Source of the DNA: Paramarasmius palmivorus
Taxonomy: Eukaryota; Basidiomycota; Agaricomycetes; Agaricales; Marasmiaceae
Direction of reading: 5' to 3'
Assembly (NCBI GenBank): GCA_037176845.1
Contig: JAYKXP010000009.1
Span: 971,184-1,035,183 of the forward strand
DNA: 64,000 nt
In this document: in pieces, positions 23,078 through 35,540 of the stretch
Layout: every line of letters starts with the position of its first letter
Position numbering within the stretch: the first letter of the stretch is position 1
Program-made: the position numbers and the translations under genes
Notes under the pieces: model-generated
The model's database searches: none
Seen by the model: only the letters and a program-made list of their open reading frames with translations
What the model was told of the DNA's origin: nothing

Positions 23078-24438
23078 TTATCTTGAACACGCACAAAGTA
23101 ATCGCCCAATTCTCGACACTACGTAATCAACCATGACATTGTCTGTGAATTGAATTTGAAGGTATGCTCTTTGCCATTTTCGTTCCTTTACGATCCTTTC
23201 GAAGTCATCAAAACCATCAAGAAGACTGACATGCACACCGAGGTACAGATACCTTAGGTGAGGAACGTTATCGGTGCCAGTCGTAGTCCGAAGAAAATGG
23301 ACAGTAACAGCGGGACCCCTCCCTTCTCTGCAAGTGACCCCGTCCCGCGTACGTGTGCGATCAAGACATACCTCCCTAACCACCAGTTCTTCGAGGATCG
23401 GCATTTTCGTGAGCATCTGGAGTAATTCTCCATCCGTGATTGGGAACCGATTCAACTCCAACGTTTCAATGATAAGCCCATAACGAATGCTTTGAAATAC
23501 CCGATAGCCGACTAATCTGCCATGCAGGTAATTTCTCCCGAAATGGTACCAAGTGTGAGAGATCTGAGCAATGGGAGATGAATCGCGCCCATAAATGCCG
23601 ATGGTGCAAAAAATGTGTCTACATAACGCCCAATAGAAGCCATTGAACGATATGGAGAAGTCGTGCAAATGGGGGCAGCATACATCAGCGACGTTCTGCG
23701 GCTCGATGTCGGATGGATCCATGATGGCCAGGCTAAAAGTGACGGAACGAAGATTCATGCATCTCCGAAGAAAATGCCCGATAGACTCTGCGGTAGTGTC
23801 ATGAATAGAAAGCTCGGAAAGGGACACTAACAGGAAAGTTACGCTTTCAAGTGTAGACGGACGGATAATTGGTATTTGCAGTCCCAACTTGGGAGGTTGT
23901 TTATGATCGCTGCTAGCTCTACCAGCCCCGAATGCATACCATAGCATGCAATTTGACCGATTCGTTCGGAATGTTCAAAGAGAAGTTTGACGATGGATCC
24001 CGAGGAGAGCAGTGTTATCTAACAAGGAAGCTCGAGCGACATCTTGCGAAGATCCTAAATGTAGAATGGTACTGAAATCCACGAAAATCGTGTGAAATGT
24101 CCCAGGAAGGTAGTTCCTGTTCTTCAAAGGAAACCCATACCATTGGAGTAGCGAGAGAAACATTGCGCCACTATCGACACACCAACCCTAATCGCATTCC
24201 AATGAAATCGATACCGCATCTATCGAGGTGGCGTGTGTATCTGGACGTCCTTATGCACACGTCTACAAAGATCTTCGAGAGAATTTCTGGTGGAATAACG
24301 TGTGCGAAACACTGTTGACCTTTTGATGGTAATATCTGTACCTAGAGTCACGGTGTATTTGTCAGATTGGAGTTATCAGGGCGGTAAAGAGCAAGGTCAT
24401 ACCGTAGAGAGGGGCGAACTGTGTTCTGGGGAAGGCAT
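23078..24438 (-). pseudogene. F-box/LRR-like gene, probably broken
   Basis: The ATG at 24438 opens MPSPEHSSPLST, joined by a 60-base intron to VQILPSKGQQCFAHVIPPEI and LSKIFVDVCI, a classic F-box helix. The next block should be VC-R-x-W-R, and the sequence reads GLVCR, then an in-frame TAG, then WRNVSLATPMVWVSF. Downstream there is another in-frame stop and a frame change before KLLFEHSERIGQIACYG, and again before the 289-codon frame 23078-23947, which has leucine-rich segments (LSELSIHDTTAESIGHFLRR, LETLELNRFPI-like). F-box proteins of this type recruit substrates to SCF ubiquitin ligases. I read this as a pseudogene; unusual introns could rescue part of it but not the first stop. It ends 54 bases from the convergent gene at 20789-23024. 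Confidence 0.65.
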
Positions 24439-25853
24439 GGTCGTAGTGAAGAAGGATGAGCTCCTGTGTCAAAGTCACGCTATGTTTCACGCATTCACGT
24501 GCAATTCGCGAACATGTCTCGATCGTTTTCGAAAGGAGCAAACTGAAAAAAGGGACTTAGATGTTGGGCGTTTATTCATCGTATGGGGTACATCGATTTC
24601 CTAAGCATCTACATGCTGTAACCGGTTAGCGAATGAATGGGAAACAGATTTCACAGTGCATGCTCACCATCATCTCTTCCGCTCTTCCCTTCGTGTCTAT
24701 GAGTGGAACTCTATTGTCATACTCGCAGTTTGAGTACTCTGTTTCGAAGTATTAGAAGCGAAGCGGGATGAAACATGATGTGTTGGTATCTGGGGTTTAA
24801 AACGGGTAGAAAAAGTGGCGAAGGGGAGTTTGGTATCCTATATAGGCTATGAGCTTAGATACAGCGATGAGGGCCTATGAAAGCAAGTATGAACTCACCT
24901 GAATCGAGGTGTTCCAATAGTATGTAGTAACTCAGCGTATTGCCTATCCTACCTGTTTGCCCAAAACCTGACATACGGCCTTACACATACACTATCCGGT
25001 AATTTCCACCGTTTGTAGGCCGATAGACCCCAGGAAAGGTATGCCGAGTGCCAGGCCGTCGTTGGTTATTCCAGCATGACGATGCTAGACGAGCGGTCAG
25101 AGGTGTGCTTTCGGAGGGATGTATAGGAAAAGCTTGAGCGACGTGTCCTCCCATCATCTCCATCAACACTCTCCGACACAGATACATCCCAAAGCAGATG
25201 CCGAATGCTCCAAGATTGGAATATTTGTGTGCGGGTGTGTGTAGATATACGGAAGGTGTATTGATAAGGGACAGGATCCAAAGTCGGCATGTTGGATGTG
25301 TGAGTCGAGAGCTTTATGAGTCTAATGCTGCCGCTCCTTTGTAATCGCGTTCGTGTCTAAGCATGGGGAGCCCTTTCTGAGTGGTGTCAATGGGTGGGGA
25401 ATGGCTATATGGCCTAGCTGCTGTACGCGACGATGGAAGCGGAAGAAATTTTTTTTCGTTGATCTGCACGTGAGAACCGTGAACCTTTCCACAATGACGT
25501 CACCCACTGAATTACCTTTTTGAGATCCGGATGCCCGGTTAGCCGTTACCGAATATCAGTCTCACTCTCAGAAAACGGGGCGTTCCAAACGATTTCACCA
25601 TCAGCTTCAAGTTGCGCTGAGTTTGCTGACGGCCTATAGAGCTGACAGCATCTCTTTCCCGTTCTCATTCAACAGCGTTTTCGAATACGTCAAGCTAGAT
25701 ATAATACCAGCGCCGGGCCCATTTTACATAAAGTTTCGGACACTATCGATATAAATACTGTCAGTGTGATTGACATGGGTCAGAATCCATCGCAACGTTC
25801 CTTGGAGGAGGGTAATCTCGTTCCTTTGTGCCATTTCATTCTAGACATCCGAT
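24439..25853. other. No resolved gene
   Basis: A minus-strand frame at 25066-25290 ends in a hydrophilic Ser/Arg-rich stretch that resembles a cytoplasmic tail of a membrane protein, but no helix or start could be joined to it. The rest looks non-coding. Confidence 0.3.
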
Positions 25854-26931
25854 ATGAATGCCATATACGAAAGGTTATTCTATGATATCAAGTGTCCAGG
25901 TAAAGTTAGCCCTTTTCAGTTTCCCCGACTGCTGATAATGTCGCTCGATCAGTCCCAGGCTGTACCCTACCCATCGACTTGGTACTTTCCGAACGTTCCA
26001 TCGACTGGGTACTTTACGAACCTTCTTTATATTTGAAACCATATTCGGCCCAACGATTCGGTACCCACAAAAAGAACCTCGAAATTTTCAATGACTCTGA
26101 GACATTCAAGCACGATCTCGCCCATTTCCTCGATGCAAACCGCAACCCACCACAGGCTTATTTACCGATCACTCCAAAGAGCCTCGAATTGCTCCTCCGA
26201 TTCTCGCATGACCATGCACTACCAGATTTGCGACTCGAGAAGGATGTAGAGGATGTCTACAACTTCTCCATGTATGCGGAAATGTACGGGAACAAAGTAG
26301 CACAGCGAGCTTGTAAATCGGCACTCGAGTACGTGCAAGAGCCATATTCTTATCTCTAGTCACTAACCGCCACCAGATATTTGGGCAAACGTTCACCTAA
26401 GGATGCCATCTTCGCTCTCGGCTATAAATCGGATAACCACTTATTCAGTGGAATCGATGAGTATGCGAGACGCTCAATGTCTCTTACATTCGAAGATGTC
26501 GAGAGACCATTAGCAATAGCTTCCAGCCTGAGAACCTTTAAGAAGAACCATGTTATCTGGGTATGTCGCGATCTTTGCCTTTTAACAACACTGACAGACA
26601 CATCCAGAAACACTATAAAGACGAATGGGATCGCTTTATGCACAAATATATTACCGCTGTTCAGAATCTAATCACCTCAAAGATCGAATATGGCAAAATC
26701 AAAATCATACCCGGAATCCTTCATCTCATCCGGACTGAACTCGAGTCTGAGGTAGCATTGACTTCTGAGACTGTTGGGCGTACACTCGATATCGTTTGGG
26801 AGATTGAAGGTTCAGGAGAGTTGGAGAAAGGAATTGACGTGGACGGTGCGCGAAGGGTGCTAGAGCAGATTCTTGGGGAGCGTCCATCCTGGGAGCAGCT
26901 TGCGATGGAATATGAGTATATTGACGTGTAA
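25854..26931 (+). CDS. BTB/POZ-like domain protein, second copy
   Basis: Four exons (25854-25899, about 25959-26328, 26377-26560, 26608-26931) sum to 924 bases, 307 residues plus stop. The protein reads MNAIYERLFYDIKCPG, then CTLPIDLVLSERS and RFGTHKKNLEIFNDSETF, the BTB segment where the H-K-x-x-L motif sits. LLLRFSHDHALPDLRL and ALEYLGKRSPKDAIFALGYK follow, then W|KHYKDEWDRFMHKYI and a hydrophilic C-terminus ending YEYIDV. The order of elements (BTB core, short helix pair, an aromatic W/YRxxW block, C-terminal helices) is the same as in the minus-strand gene at 18740-19782, so the two are paralogues. An earlier ATG at 25774 is out of phase with the next exon, so I chose 25854. Role inferred only from the domain. 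Confidence 0.75.
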
Positions 26932-27630
26932 CTTGCCATTTTCCCTGTCATCGATGTCTGGTATTAGTACGTCTCATTCACACTCGTTATTACATGACTA
27001 CTATTGTGACTTCTCAAAAAAAAACGAGGCGGGGGGCTTCGTGGTGCGAAGAGATATGTAGGAAGCGCAATGTGCCCTAGGTAACATAACCGATAAACTT
27101 CCGAATTGTGTGGTAACTAGGTGCCTAATGATCTTCCTTGCACCGTAACGCCCATCTGCATTATCGATCATGAATGATACCATTGAATACCAGGGAAAAG
27201 AAAGAAACTATGGAGCATCTACGTTGGTAACAATAGCTACGGATGGTAATGATGAGTCACGGTACTCAGGTCACTGACTTGCCAGTAGTACCTTCAAAAC
27301 TGCCCCTCATTCAGAGCCTGCTTAGCTGGGTGGATGCTCTTTTATTCCGAATAAGTGGATCCACCGGATGGTCCGTAGTAAGCCGAAGGAAAAATGGGTA
27401 CAGGATCTCCCTTAGGCTAGCAATATGTCTGCAATTAAGGCCAAAAACGGGATGCAAACCTCCACGTAACTAAGATAGGGAACCAGGTGAGTGATAGCCA
27501 CTTTCCGCTGTACATGTGTATTGATACTGTATTGACGTCATACCTCATCCTAATTGAAAACAGTTGTGATGGTTACCACTTGGGCACAGTATATAAAACG
27601 GTATCGACTACGCAATAGTCCCACCAAACC
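26932..27630. other. Intergenic, no gene seen
   Basis: About 700 bases between two genes in the same direction. No coding frame with family support. Confidence 0.35.
27590..27598 (+). promoter_or_regulatory. Probable TATA box
   Basis: TATATAAAA lies about 33 bases before the ATG at 27631, a fitting distance for a TATA element with a short leader. Confidence 0.5.
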
Positions 27631-29616
27631 ATGGTGTCTGCTCGGTTATCATCGTCAACTTCCAGGGATGTAGTGAACACTGTAGGAGACCAAGTGGACC
27701 GAAGCGGGAACACTATCATCATTGTTCGGAGGATGGGACGAAGCTCAAATGTCTCTAAGGGACTCTATGGCCAGGTACGTTTTGTAACTTTCCTTTACTC
27801 ATTACTCATTCCTCTATTGTAGTTCCGCGATGTCCAGCTTCAAGAGTTATGCTGGACAGATGAAATTGGACAGAACACTTCTTTTATCTGGGACGAAAGT
27901 AACTCCACTCGCCTCGAATTCAAAAGACGCATTTCATTTGCTAAGGTCCAAGGTTCAAAGTCCAAACATACTGTTATCTCGTATGGAGGAGAAAACGCAT
28001 ACGCGGTAAGGGAAATCGTTCCTTGCGCTGAAAATTCATTGATTGATGTACGACTCGCAAAAGGCGTGGAAAATAGAGTTTAACAAGCTCGCTCACCATA
28101 CACAGTACGTCTTTTAAGAAGGCTCGGGTATATGAGTCAGCTTACTGGTAACCTCAGGAATGCATTATTCACTCGACTTTTTGGCATTAATCGCTCGCAG
28201 ATACCATCTTTGCTGTTGGAAGGCGGTAAGATTACCTGTACGGATCTTGATCGCAACGAAATATTGATAGTTCTATAGAATTGAAACCCGTGGCTAATGC
28301 ATTCACTGCGTCTGCAATGCCGCTGTGGACTTGGATGGCTCTCTGCGCCTGGACAGGTGGCCGTTATAGTATGAGCGCCCTTTGGATGGACATGGACACT
28401 GGTCGCATATGCGATGGACCTATCGCAGACTATCCATGCCGCAACGTTGGTTACGAGAGATATTCCATTCACGACGTGTCTCCGCCGCGTTTGATGGAGT
28501 TTCTTCAAGAAGATGTTGCATTTCGCTTCTTCAGCTCACTAGAAAATAATCGACTACATGATTCCCTCATCCTTGATCATTTCGTGAATCACCAGACAAG
28601 GGTGAACAGAATGACGTTTCCACTGGTTCCGAATGCAGAGACTATACCTCTCCATTGTTCCGTGATCTACAAGAGGGGAATGCAGCCGATTGCGATGCTC
28701 CCTGACTGGGTGCCAATTTACCCACCAGGAAGAGAGGGGAATTGGAGTTCTATCTGTATCAATACAAACAATATGCTCAGGCCTATTCATTCCAGTTCCA
28801 CCGACATAAAACAGTCCCGGTATGTTCTCCCTTCACTCAAAGCGAAGCGCGCTAAGAAAAATCAGGTTCCATCTCACGAATGAAGGGTATCAATATCTCC
28901 TAGCAGGACGTGTCTTCAAGCTATTTTGGAGGCTTTGGGAACAGTACTTTTGTAACGAAATGGCGAGAGTATGGTTAGCACAGGGTCCCGCAATCTTCAA
29001 GCAACTTGGCATACCCGACAAGGAGCGGGAGGAATGCTGTGCGTGACAGGTGTATACTACGTGTCGCAAAACTTACGTTTCCCTCCAGTTTTCATGTGCT
29101 CCTGTTACTCTTGTGCCGGCTTACAACCTGGAGGATGCGCGATTGTATTGAAGAACAAGAAGACCGAAGGTCACACACTATCTTTAGACCGGCCAGTATA
29201 TCTCTTTGCGCCGAAGCCATCCGACGTCCCATATACAGTAGACTTTCCACAGCCTTTCATCAGATGGGGTGCAGACCATGCAATCTATTGGTCCTTTGAT
29301 GAATTAGGAAGGGAAGCAATGTCAGAGAATGACAGAAAACGCCTGCGTCTTCCACAACCAGAACTACAGATGACGGGACCAACTAAACATTACTGGAAGA
29401 ATTATGCCTACGATGAGATGTCCAAGTTTCAGAAGGCGCGTGGACATGAAGGCATAACGTTCGCCGAGAATCTCAAGCTGCCCATCCTCAAAGTTATTAC
29501 GAGGCTAGAAGACATGGAACCTGATTTTGAGGTCATTTATGGTGCGTGGAGTCCTTGTGTTATGATGAGAAAGCTGATAGCTAGCGTTTTCAGATGATCG
29601 TGTAGAGTATTTATAG
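27631..29616 (+). CDS. Uncharacterised Agaricomycete protein of about 550 residues
   Basis: All exons join in phase. They read GLYGQ|FRDVQLQELCWTDEIGQ, LEFKRRISFAKVQGSKSKH, SYGGENAYA|AWKIEFNKLAHHTQ, NALFTRLFGINRSQIPS and LLLEGELKPVANAF, then ALWMDMDTGRICDGP. Further on are FHLTNEGYQYLLAGRVFKLF and AIYWSFDELGREAMSENDRK, then H-Y-W-K. A last 52-base intron places the end at DDRVEYL, stop 29614-29616. I know this pattern (LQ-E-x-x-W, LEFKRRIxFA, L-W-x-D-x-x-T-G-R-x-C-x-GP, YWSFD) only from Agaricomycete hypothetical proteins that occur in many copies per genome; some carry F-box-like starts. No catalytic or membrane segment is visible, so it is probably cytosolic. It appears intact. Confidence 0.72.
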
Positions 29617-30072
29617 ACTGGTTCTGTTGCAACTTGCATTGTCTCAAATCCCTGTCATCTCCTCATGTGTACATATGATATGGCCCTAGAGGCTATTACT
29701 TAGGGCCTGTTCGGCAAAAATGTCCAGGACATCTTGTCCTGGTACACTCGAGAAAATGGCGCAGATAATCGGGCACTCGTCGGACCTGAGCGACCCGATC
29801 GAATCCGAGTTAGGTGCATCCCTCTCCCTCGAGATATATCTGTCTTGATGATCAGAGGTGAGCCCAAACAACACTGCTTCTCGACTCCATCCCATCTTGC
29901 TTCCATCAAGTGTCCGGACCACTTTGTCTAGTGGAGCTGTGTATTTATCTATCTATCTATCATTGGTCGTGACTGCGGAACTAATTCATCAGTCTCGTGG
30001 CCAGTGGCGAGTCGGTCACTTAAAGATGAGGCCTAAAACGCATAACCCATCTCACATCCTAGCCTTCCTAAG
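29617..30072. other. Intergenic with short inverted repeat and microsatellite
   Basis: CCAGGAC (29724-29730) and GTCCTGG (29736-29742) form a short hairpin. About four ATCT units lie at 29946-29961. No gene is seen. Confidence 0.5.
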
Positions 30073-31545
30073 ATGATCGACGTTCCTCCTGGCTTGTGGT
30101 ATTTGATAATAGTTTCGGTTAGTTTCAGTTCATTTTCTCAAACAGCTAGCTGATGCACTGATGTTTCGGCAATGTTGACATAGTGGGACTTCTTTCTGTA
30201 TGGTGAGCTGTCAGACCTCCTGAGCTGCACGTTCCTTCCTGAGCTGCACGTTCCTAATGCATCTTAGGGGCGTATACGGTATTGTTTGGGATATGCACCT
30301 ATATCTTGCTGAAGCGAGCGGAGACCATGTGCAAATACAACCTGATTCCCAATCTTCTGCTGTTCCTGCTAATATCAGCAGATGTCTTGATCGATACGGT
30401 GAAGGATGCCACCAGCCTTTGCCCTCGGTACGTCTACGATCTGTCGCATATATGGATATTACCTACTGAGCGTCTAATGAGTAGATGCCTTCCATCGCAT
30501 ATACGCCCACATATTACCGCCGCTCAGACTGAGCTGTCAATCGCGTGCAGGTCTGTGCAATCTTATGAAGTTTAATGTCATGTTCATCGCAAACTACAAC
30601 CTCAGTGCGGTAGCTGATGCTATTCTGGTACAAAAACAGATTTCCTTGGCTGGTGAATCTATCTCATGCATTGATAGCTGTGGCGTTGCTTTATGGTCTG
30701 GGGAAGGCGCTGGAAAATTGTTGTGGTTCCCTTTATCCTTGACCTTACAATACATGGTCGGTTTGAACTTGGATTGCGCGTGCTACTTCTCTCACTCTCG
30801 TAAAGTTGCTGGTTTCATTCTCACCTATCTCAGCTGGCCGAATATGAGTTCTAGACTCAAACCTGGAAACATTGCTGCGATTGCGGCGGGAATTATATGG
30901 ATAAACAACCTCTTTCTTTCGGGTCTCATAGGTACCCAATTCGCATTCACATATTTCCTCCGCTAATTCTATTCCTCAGTGGCACGAATATTTTTCATAG
31001 GGCGTCAAGTTGCAAAGTATGTCGGTACTGGATCCCGAAACATGTACCGAATTGTGATAGCTACGACGCAAGTCTTTGTTCGACTTCGATTTTTCACTTT
31101 TTGATCACAGATACAGGTTGGAGTCCGGATTATTTTACTCTGCTTTCCTCGGTGCAATATTCTTCATTCAGATCGATATGCTGCGGAGAGATCCCCACAC
31201 AGATGAGTATATCTCTCGATCGCAGGGGCAAGATTTTCTATTACGTGCTTGGCCGTGCGTTACAGTGAGTTCGGAAAGGTGATTCATTTGTCGTCGACAC
31301 TAAAGATGGAGCTATAGGGGATTACATCGACTATTATTATCGTTCGCGTTGCTCTCGGCGTCAGTATGAATGACGCAGAAAGTGAAGTGTCCTCAATGCG
31401 TGTTGCTGAGGCAATACCACGGGATCAGCACTCGTCGGCACCGATGCAAACAATTATCTCGAGGTCAGATACACTTGAAGAGAGCGTCTCACATTATACA
31501 AATAGCGTAGTAGGCGATGTCGAAGCACTGAAGAGAAATAAATGA
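30073..31545 (+). CDS. Seven-helix-like Agaricomycete membrane protein
   Basis: Exons read MIDVPPGLWYLIIVS|WDFFLYG|AYTVLFGICTYILLKR, then LLLFLLISADVLIDTV, NVMFIANYNLSAVADAIL|LWRCFMVWGRRW, KIVVVPFILDLTIH, and IAAIAAGIIWINNLFLSGLI|VARIFFIGRQVAKY. Next come VIATT|YRLESGLFYSAFLGAIFFI and T|GITSTIIIVRVALGVSM, then a hydrophilic tail. The NNxxADAxLxxRCxxVW and (I/L)ESGxLY elements are hallmarks of a very large Agaricomycete membrane family with about seven helices and unknown ligand. The YRLESG exon is reached through a likely GC-AG intron (donor GCAAGT near 31070). The exon between about 30430 and 30560 could not be fixed. The stop is at 31543-31545. Confidence 0.72.
30218..30255 (+). repeat. Perfect tandem duplication, 19 bases x 2
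   Basis: TCCTGAGCTGCACGTTCCT occurs twice back to back (30218-30236, 30237-30255) inside an intron of the membrane protein gene. It looks like a recent slippage event. Confidence 0.8.
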
Positions 31546-33185
31546 AGACAGGAAGAACTTAGCATAAGATCTCTACGAAACGTCTTGAGTCTATCATCGC
31601 AGGTGACTTTTCAGTAGATTGAAGCGGTTCGTTGATGACATGACACATCATGTGGAGTACTGAACCTGAGTTCTGATAGATAGAGCTCACGAAGGCCCCG
31701 TGGCGCGAGGAGGAAAAGACGGCAATAGACCTGTCTCACAACTAGATCGAAACCGAGCTCAGCCGAACATCGGAGAAGTTTGATAGCACCGCACCGGGTG
31801 CATTGTCAATATCACCCAAGATGGTGGCGTGTTCCACTCGCCGGGAGGCAGTGGCTTTCGTTCGAATTCGTGCGTGATAATGATAGAACTTGTATAATGT
31901 AGTTGTATGATGTTGATATGGAATTCGGAGTGTGCCGACACCAGCCAGCAGCAGGGCTATGAAGTTCAGCTATTCGTACTTGCATTGACTGAATCTCTTT
32001 TGCTCTTTTATTCCTACATACTGTGGACATGCCTTTGCCTCCCATGAATCACCAAAAGACTGAACGACGAGGAGCGTGGAATAATGGAATATAGCCAATA
32101 TATTTCCGGAGACAACAAATGAGGCATTATGAACAGTTGGATCGAGGTCATAAGGCGAAATTTCGGTTCTACAGAGCACATGCACCTCATGTGAGGTACA
32201 AGAGACGTAATCCCGCCCAGTGATAGATTCCCGTCGTCAATCTTCGAAAAGGGTGTACGTGTTTAAAGTTATCGGTCTCGCGTCCACCCGTTGAGAGCGA
32301 TATCAGATTACCGCTAACCCTTCACAAGAATCAGCTTCATGAAGCAGTGTTTCTGATTCCTCCCGGTGATTATTGCAAGAGACATCGCAGAGTGCCGAGA
32401 CGGTGATGGCTGGTACGATATACTAGCAAGCAATGATGGGTGTCCACAATGTCGGCCGGGTTTTGTTTCTGGTCAGAGATCTATCCTTCATAAGTTATAG
32501 GATGGAACATGATCAGTGATGGCTTTCTGTACCAAGAGGGAGTACAACGAACGTACTTATATCCGGAGACCCCCAATCCCGATTACGCCGATGACCGCAT
32601 GCCGAAAGGATGCCAGAGTATACCGCGAAAAAGGAAGGACTTTGAACGTTCGAATATCAGTAACGTATCTGTATTAGTAAACACGAAGAAGAGACGATAC
32701 CTTTTGTTGAATTGCTCATGTACCCGAAATTAAAAGGCCCTTGACCAGGCGACGAAGACCAGCAAATCGAGTCAGCAGTCTGCGCGAATAGTCTAGGGTA
32801 ACTTTTGCATTACTAGGATGACGACTCGGATATTCGCCAGCAAGCATCGAATGTGGATACAATGTCTACTGTGATGAACTGCGTCAACACCGCCTTGCCG
32901 TGCAGGGAAATGATCTTATCCTGTCTGGGCGCGCGAATAGAAGGCGAATAATATAATATGATTCTGTACAGTGTTGGGATATTCAGACGAGACCCTGTAT
33001 TGTCGATATAAGGAAGTTAGAAACGATTGAGAAACCGAAGCTCGAAGGGTGCAGATGTACCTTATGTCCCAAGAATAAAACCAATTTCACAGCCGGAGAA
33101 CAATATCTCATGATACTTTCAACGTTGGTCAATATCACCCTGGAATACATATCTCGTTCTACCGACGCACTGTCCAGACACGTCG

Positions 33186-33480
33186 ATGGAAAAGGGAACA
33201 CTGCTGATGGGAGCTGGTAAAAGGGATTGTGGTCGGCGTCAATTGCTGGATGTGACCCTAACCCAACTCGCTGTATTTGGTGATAACAAACAAACCATGA
33301 CCCTTCACCCCAACGACGACCTCGAGATATCCATATTCCGCGACAGTGACGAGTTACACCCCGAGGAGTCTGCCAGCGAATTCTGTGATGATATTATACT
33401 ACCTTGGAGGCTTCCGAAGCTGAATGATGGTTGAAAGGATTGTAGGAGGATGACGAGTTATCCAGTGAGGTGACCTTCTT
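33186..33480 (+). pseudogene. Relic R1 of a repeated coding fragment
   Basis: The DNA reads TGACCCTAACCCAACTCGC, GTATTTGGTGATAACAAAC, TTCACCCCAACGACGACCTC, then a P-W-R-L-P-K-L-N-D-G block followed by a stop and a GTGAGG donor-like site. The same order of elements recurs at 35270-35540 and 53760-54030. The copy near 53.8 kb is the most open and shows the ancestral reading FWRILGLMDGWKFFG. R1 carries a stop in that block, so it is a relic. Family identity unknown; the WR-x-L-x-x-x-DGW element reminds me of a segment of Agaricomycete F-box-associated proteins, but that is a guess. Confidence 0.4.
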
Positions 33481-35269
33481 ACTTCAATATCTCGCTCACT
33501 ACCAAGCTCGCAATAGTCATGCCAAAGGATTCTATCACTAGCGGTAGATGCACGAGGAGCGCTAGGACGTCCAGGTATTCTGACTCCTCGACATTGCTGA
33601 CATTGTAATAGTTGAGAATACCCAAGTTCAAATAAAGATTCTATCCCGTCTATCGATATCAAACTTTATCCGACGCCATTCTCCACTAAACCTGCTCCCA
33701 GTCACAACTTATGCTCGCCCTCTTGCGTCAACTACTCGATTGCAATATCACCCTGCCAACAACTCTACAACGCCGTTGCAAAGGACTTTTTCACAGCTCC
33801 CCCTGCTTCTCACTCCGCTCTATACCATACGGACTATCATACACTCCAAAGTGGACAAAGGCTCTTCGACACCATCTCGCAGAAGAACCCATCCCAACTA
33901 ATCGCTCGCGAGAGCGTATCTCGTCTTCCAACCCACAGGACACCCGAGAAGTCGCTCGTCGATATACCCGTCGTTAACATAACATGTTCCATCGCTATTA
34001 CCGACTATTCAATGCCGAAGAAACCTTGTGCGCATGTCTCGTGGCCAAGACTGGTGTAGAGCACCACCTGCCGACCGTTAGCGTTATAGAACTATGACTA
34101 GGACAAAGCGAGTTTGGAGGCTATTCCAACCTAGAGGTACGAGAGGTTACTTTATTTCCGATAGAAATATACATGAACGTTTACATGGTCGCAACTCGAG
34201 TTCCCTGCGAATGCCGATGCTCGTGCTCATCAAGGTCCTCTATCCGTACTTTATATCATCGCTCTCGGTTTATGCGACCTCTTCAACGTCAATTATTGGA
34301 ACATTCAATTACCTCAACGTCTGGAGTCTGGAGGTGAATGAAACGCTAGACGAATACGAGTTGTTTTTGGCCCGGAGTTTGATATATTCGCCGTGTCTAG
34401 TACCTTCTACCTTGCAACCCTGTATTGTACCTGACCCATGTCGTTGTGTTTATCCCAATATCCTTCCCGTAGCCTCTAGTTCCCGAAATCGAATGTGTAT
34501 ACACCCCTTTCGCGAAAGATCATGTTCGATAGCCCTCTTTCCCTTCGCCTAAGACAGCCAACTTTGCCCATGGGACTTCGTTCCCCTGCCGGCTACACCC
34601 GAAGTGCATCTACCATGTCATTTCCTAGCCTCACACCAAGCCTAGGAGAATGACCTTTAAAACCGTCCAAATACCGGAGCCATGAAAGTTCTTGAGTCGC
34701 TAGGTGTCGATAAAGGCTTAACTGAGCGGGATAGGTAAGGGAAACGTATCACATAGTAACAGTTCCTTAAGTGTATTAGCTCTTGCCAGAGATGTAGTTC
34801 TCTGTCGAGAGCGGATACTGAATAGGAACATCGATGCTGGGCAGGGTTATAAAAGTGTTCGTCCATCGAAGGAAGAATATTGATCTCGATATATCATTAA
34901 GTCAGCGCTACGGTTTGGAGAAGAACTTCCTGGAATCTCATTTGGGTCAGTAGTACATAGACAAAATCAGAAAACCAGCGATGTGATCTTGAGTACGACT
35001 ACCTTACGCCCCGAAATCTTGAAACCCACTTTCGCTACCATTTCATATCCAAATCTTATTTCCGTCCCATAGTCTCCCCCTGTAATTCCCTCTTCTGTGC
35101 TTTTAAGCTGTTCGTACCGCACGCCAGGAACCGAACCGCGACTGGGGAAAGCGGACCAGCGATGTCAGTTGATAGAGCATTATGGGTACTTATATCCACT
35201 TACGCTTTTCCATTCATGCTGAGGGCTTTCTGGCCGTTGAAAGGGAGTTCCGCGGCAGCATGAAGGCAA

Positions 35270-35540
35270 GATGATGGGAGAACAGCAAGGGAGGCGACCC
35301 GGCGTTAATGTCAAACGCCCACACTGACCCTAACCCCAATTGCTCGTGTTTGGTGACAATAAACAACTTGGGACCTTCACCAGCGACGAGCTTGTTCAAA
35401 TTCGACGTTTTCCAAAAGGACTCTCCCAAGCAAGGGCTGGCAGCATGGTTATACGATAGGAAGAGAACTACTTGGAGAATTTTGAAACATTTGGATGGCT
35501 GGAAAATGTTGTAGGAGCATGATGGGTACGGTGAGTGTAA
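35270..35540 (+). pseudogene. Relic R2 of the repeated coding fragment
   Basis: The shared elements are CTGACCCTAACCCCAATTGC, GTGTTTGGTGACAATAAAC, CTTCACCAGCGACGAGC and the block TWRILKHLDGWKML followed by a stop and a donor-like GTGAGTG. Spacing between elements is the same as in R1 and R3. Sequence between the elements has diverged strongly. Confidence 0.4.
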
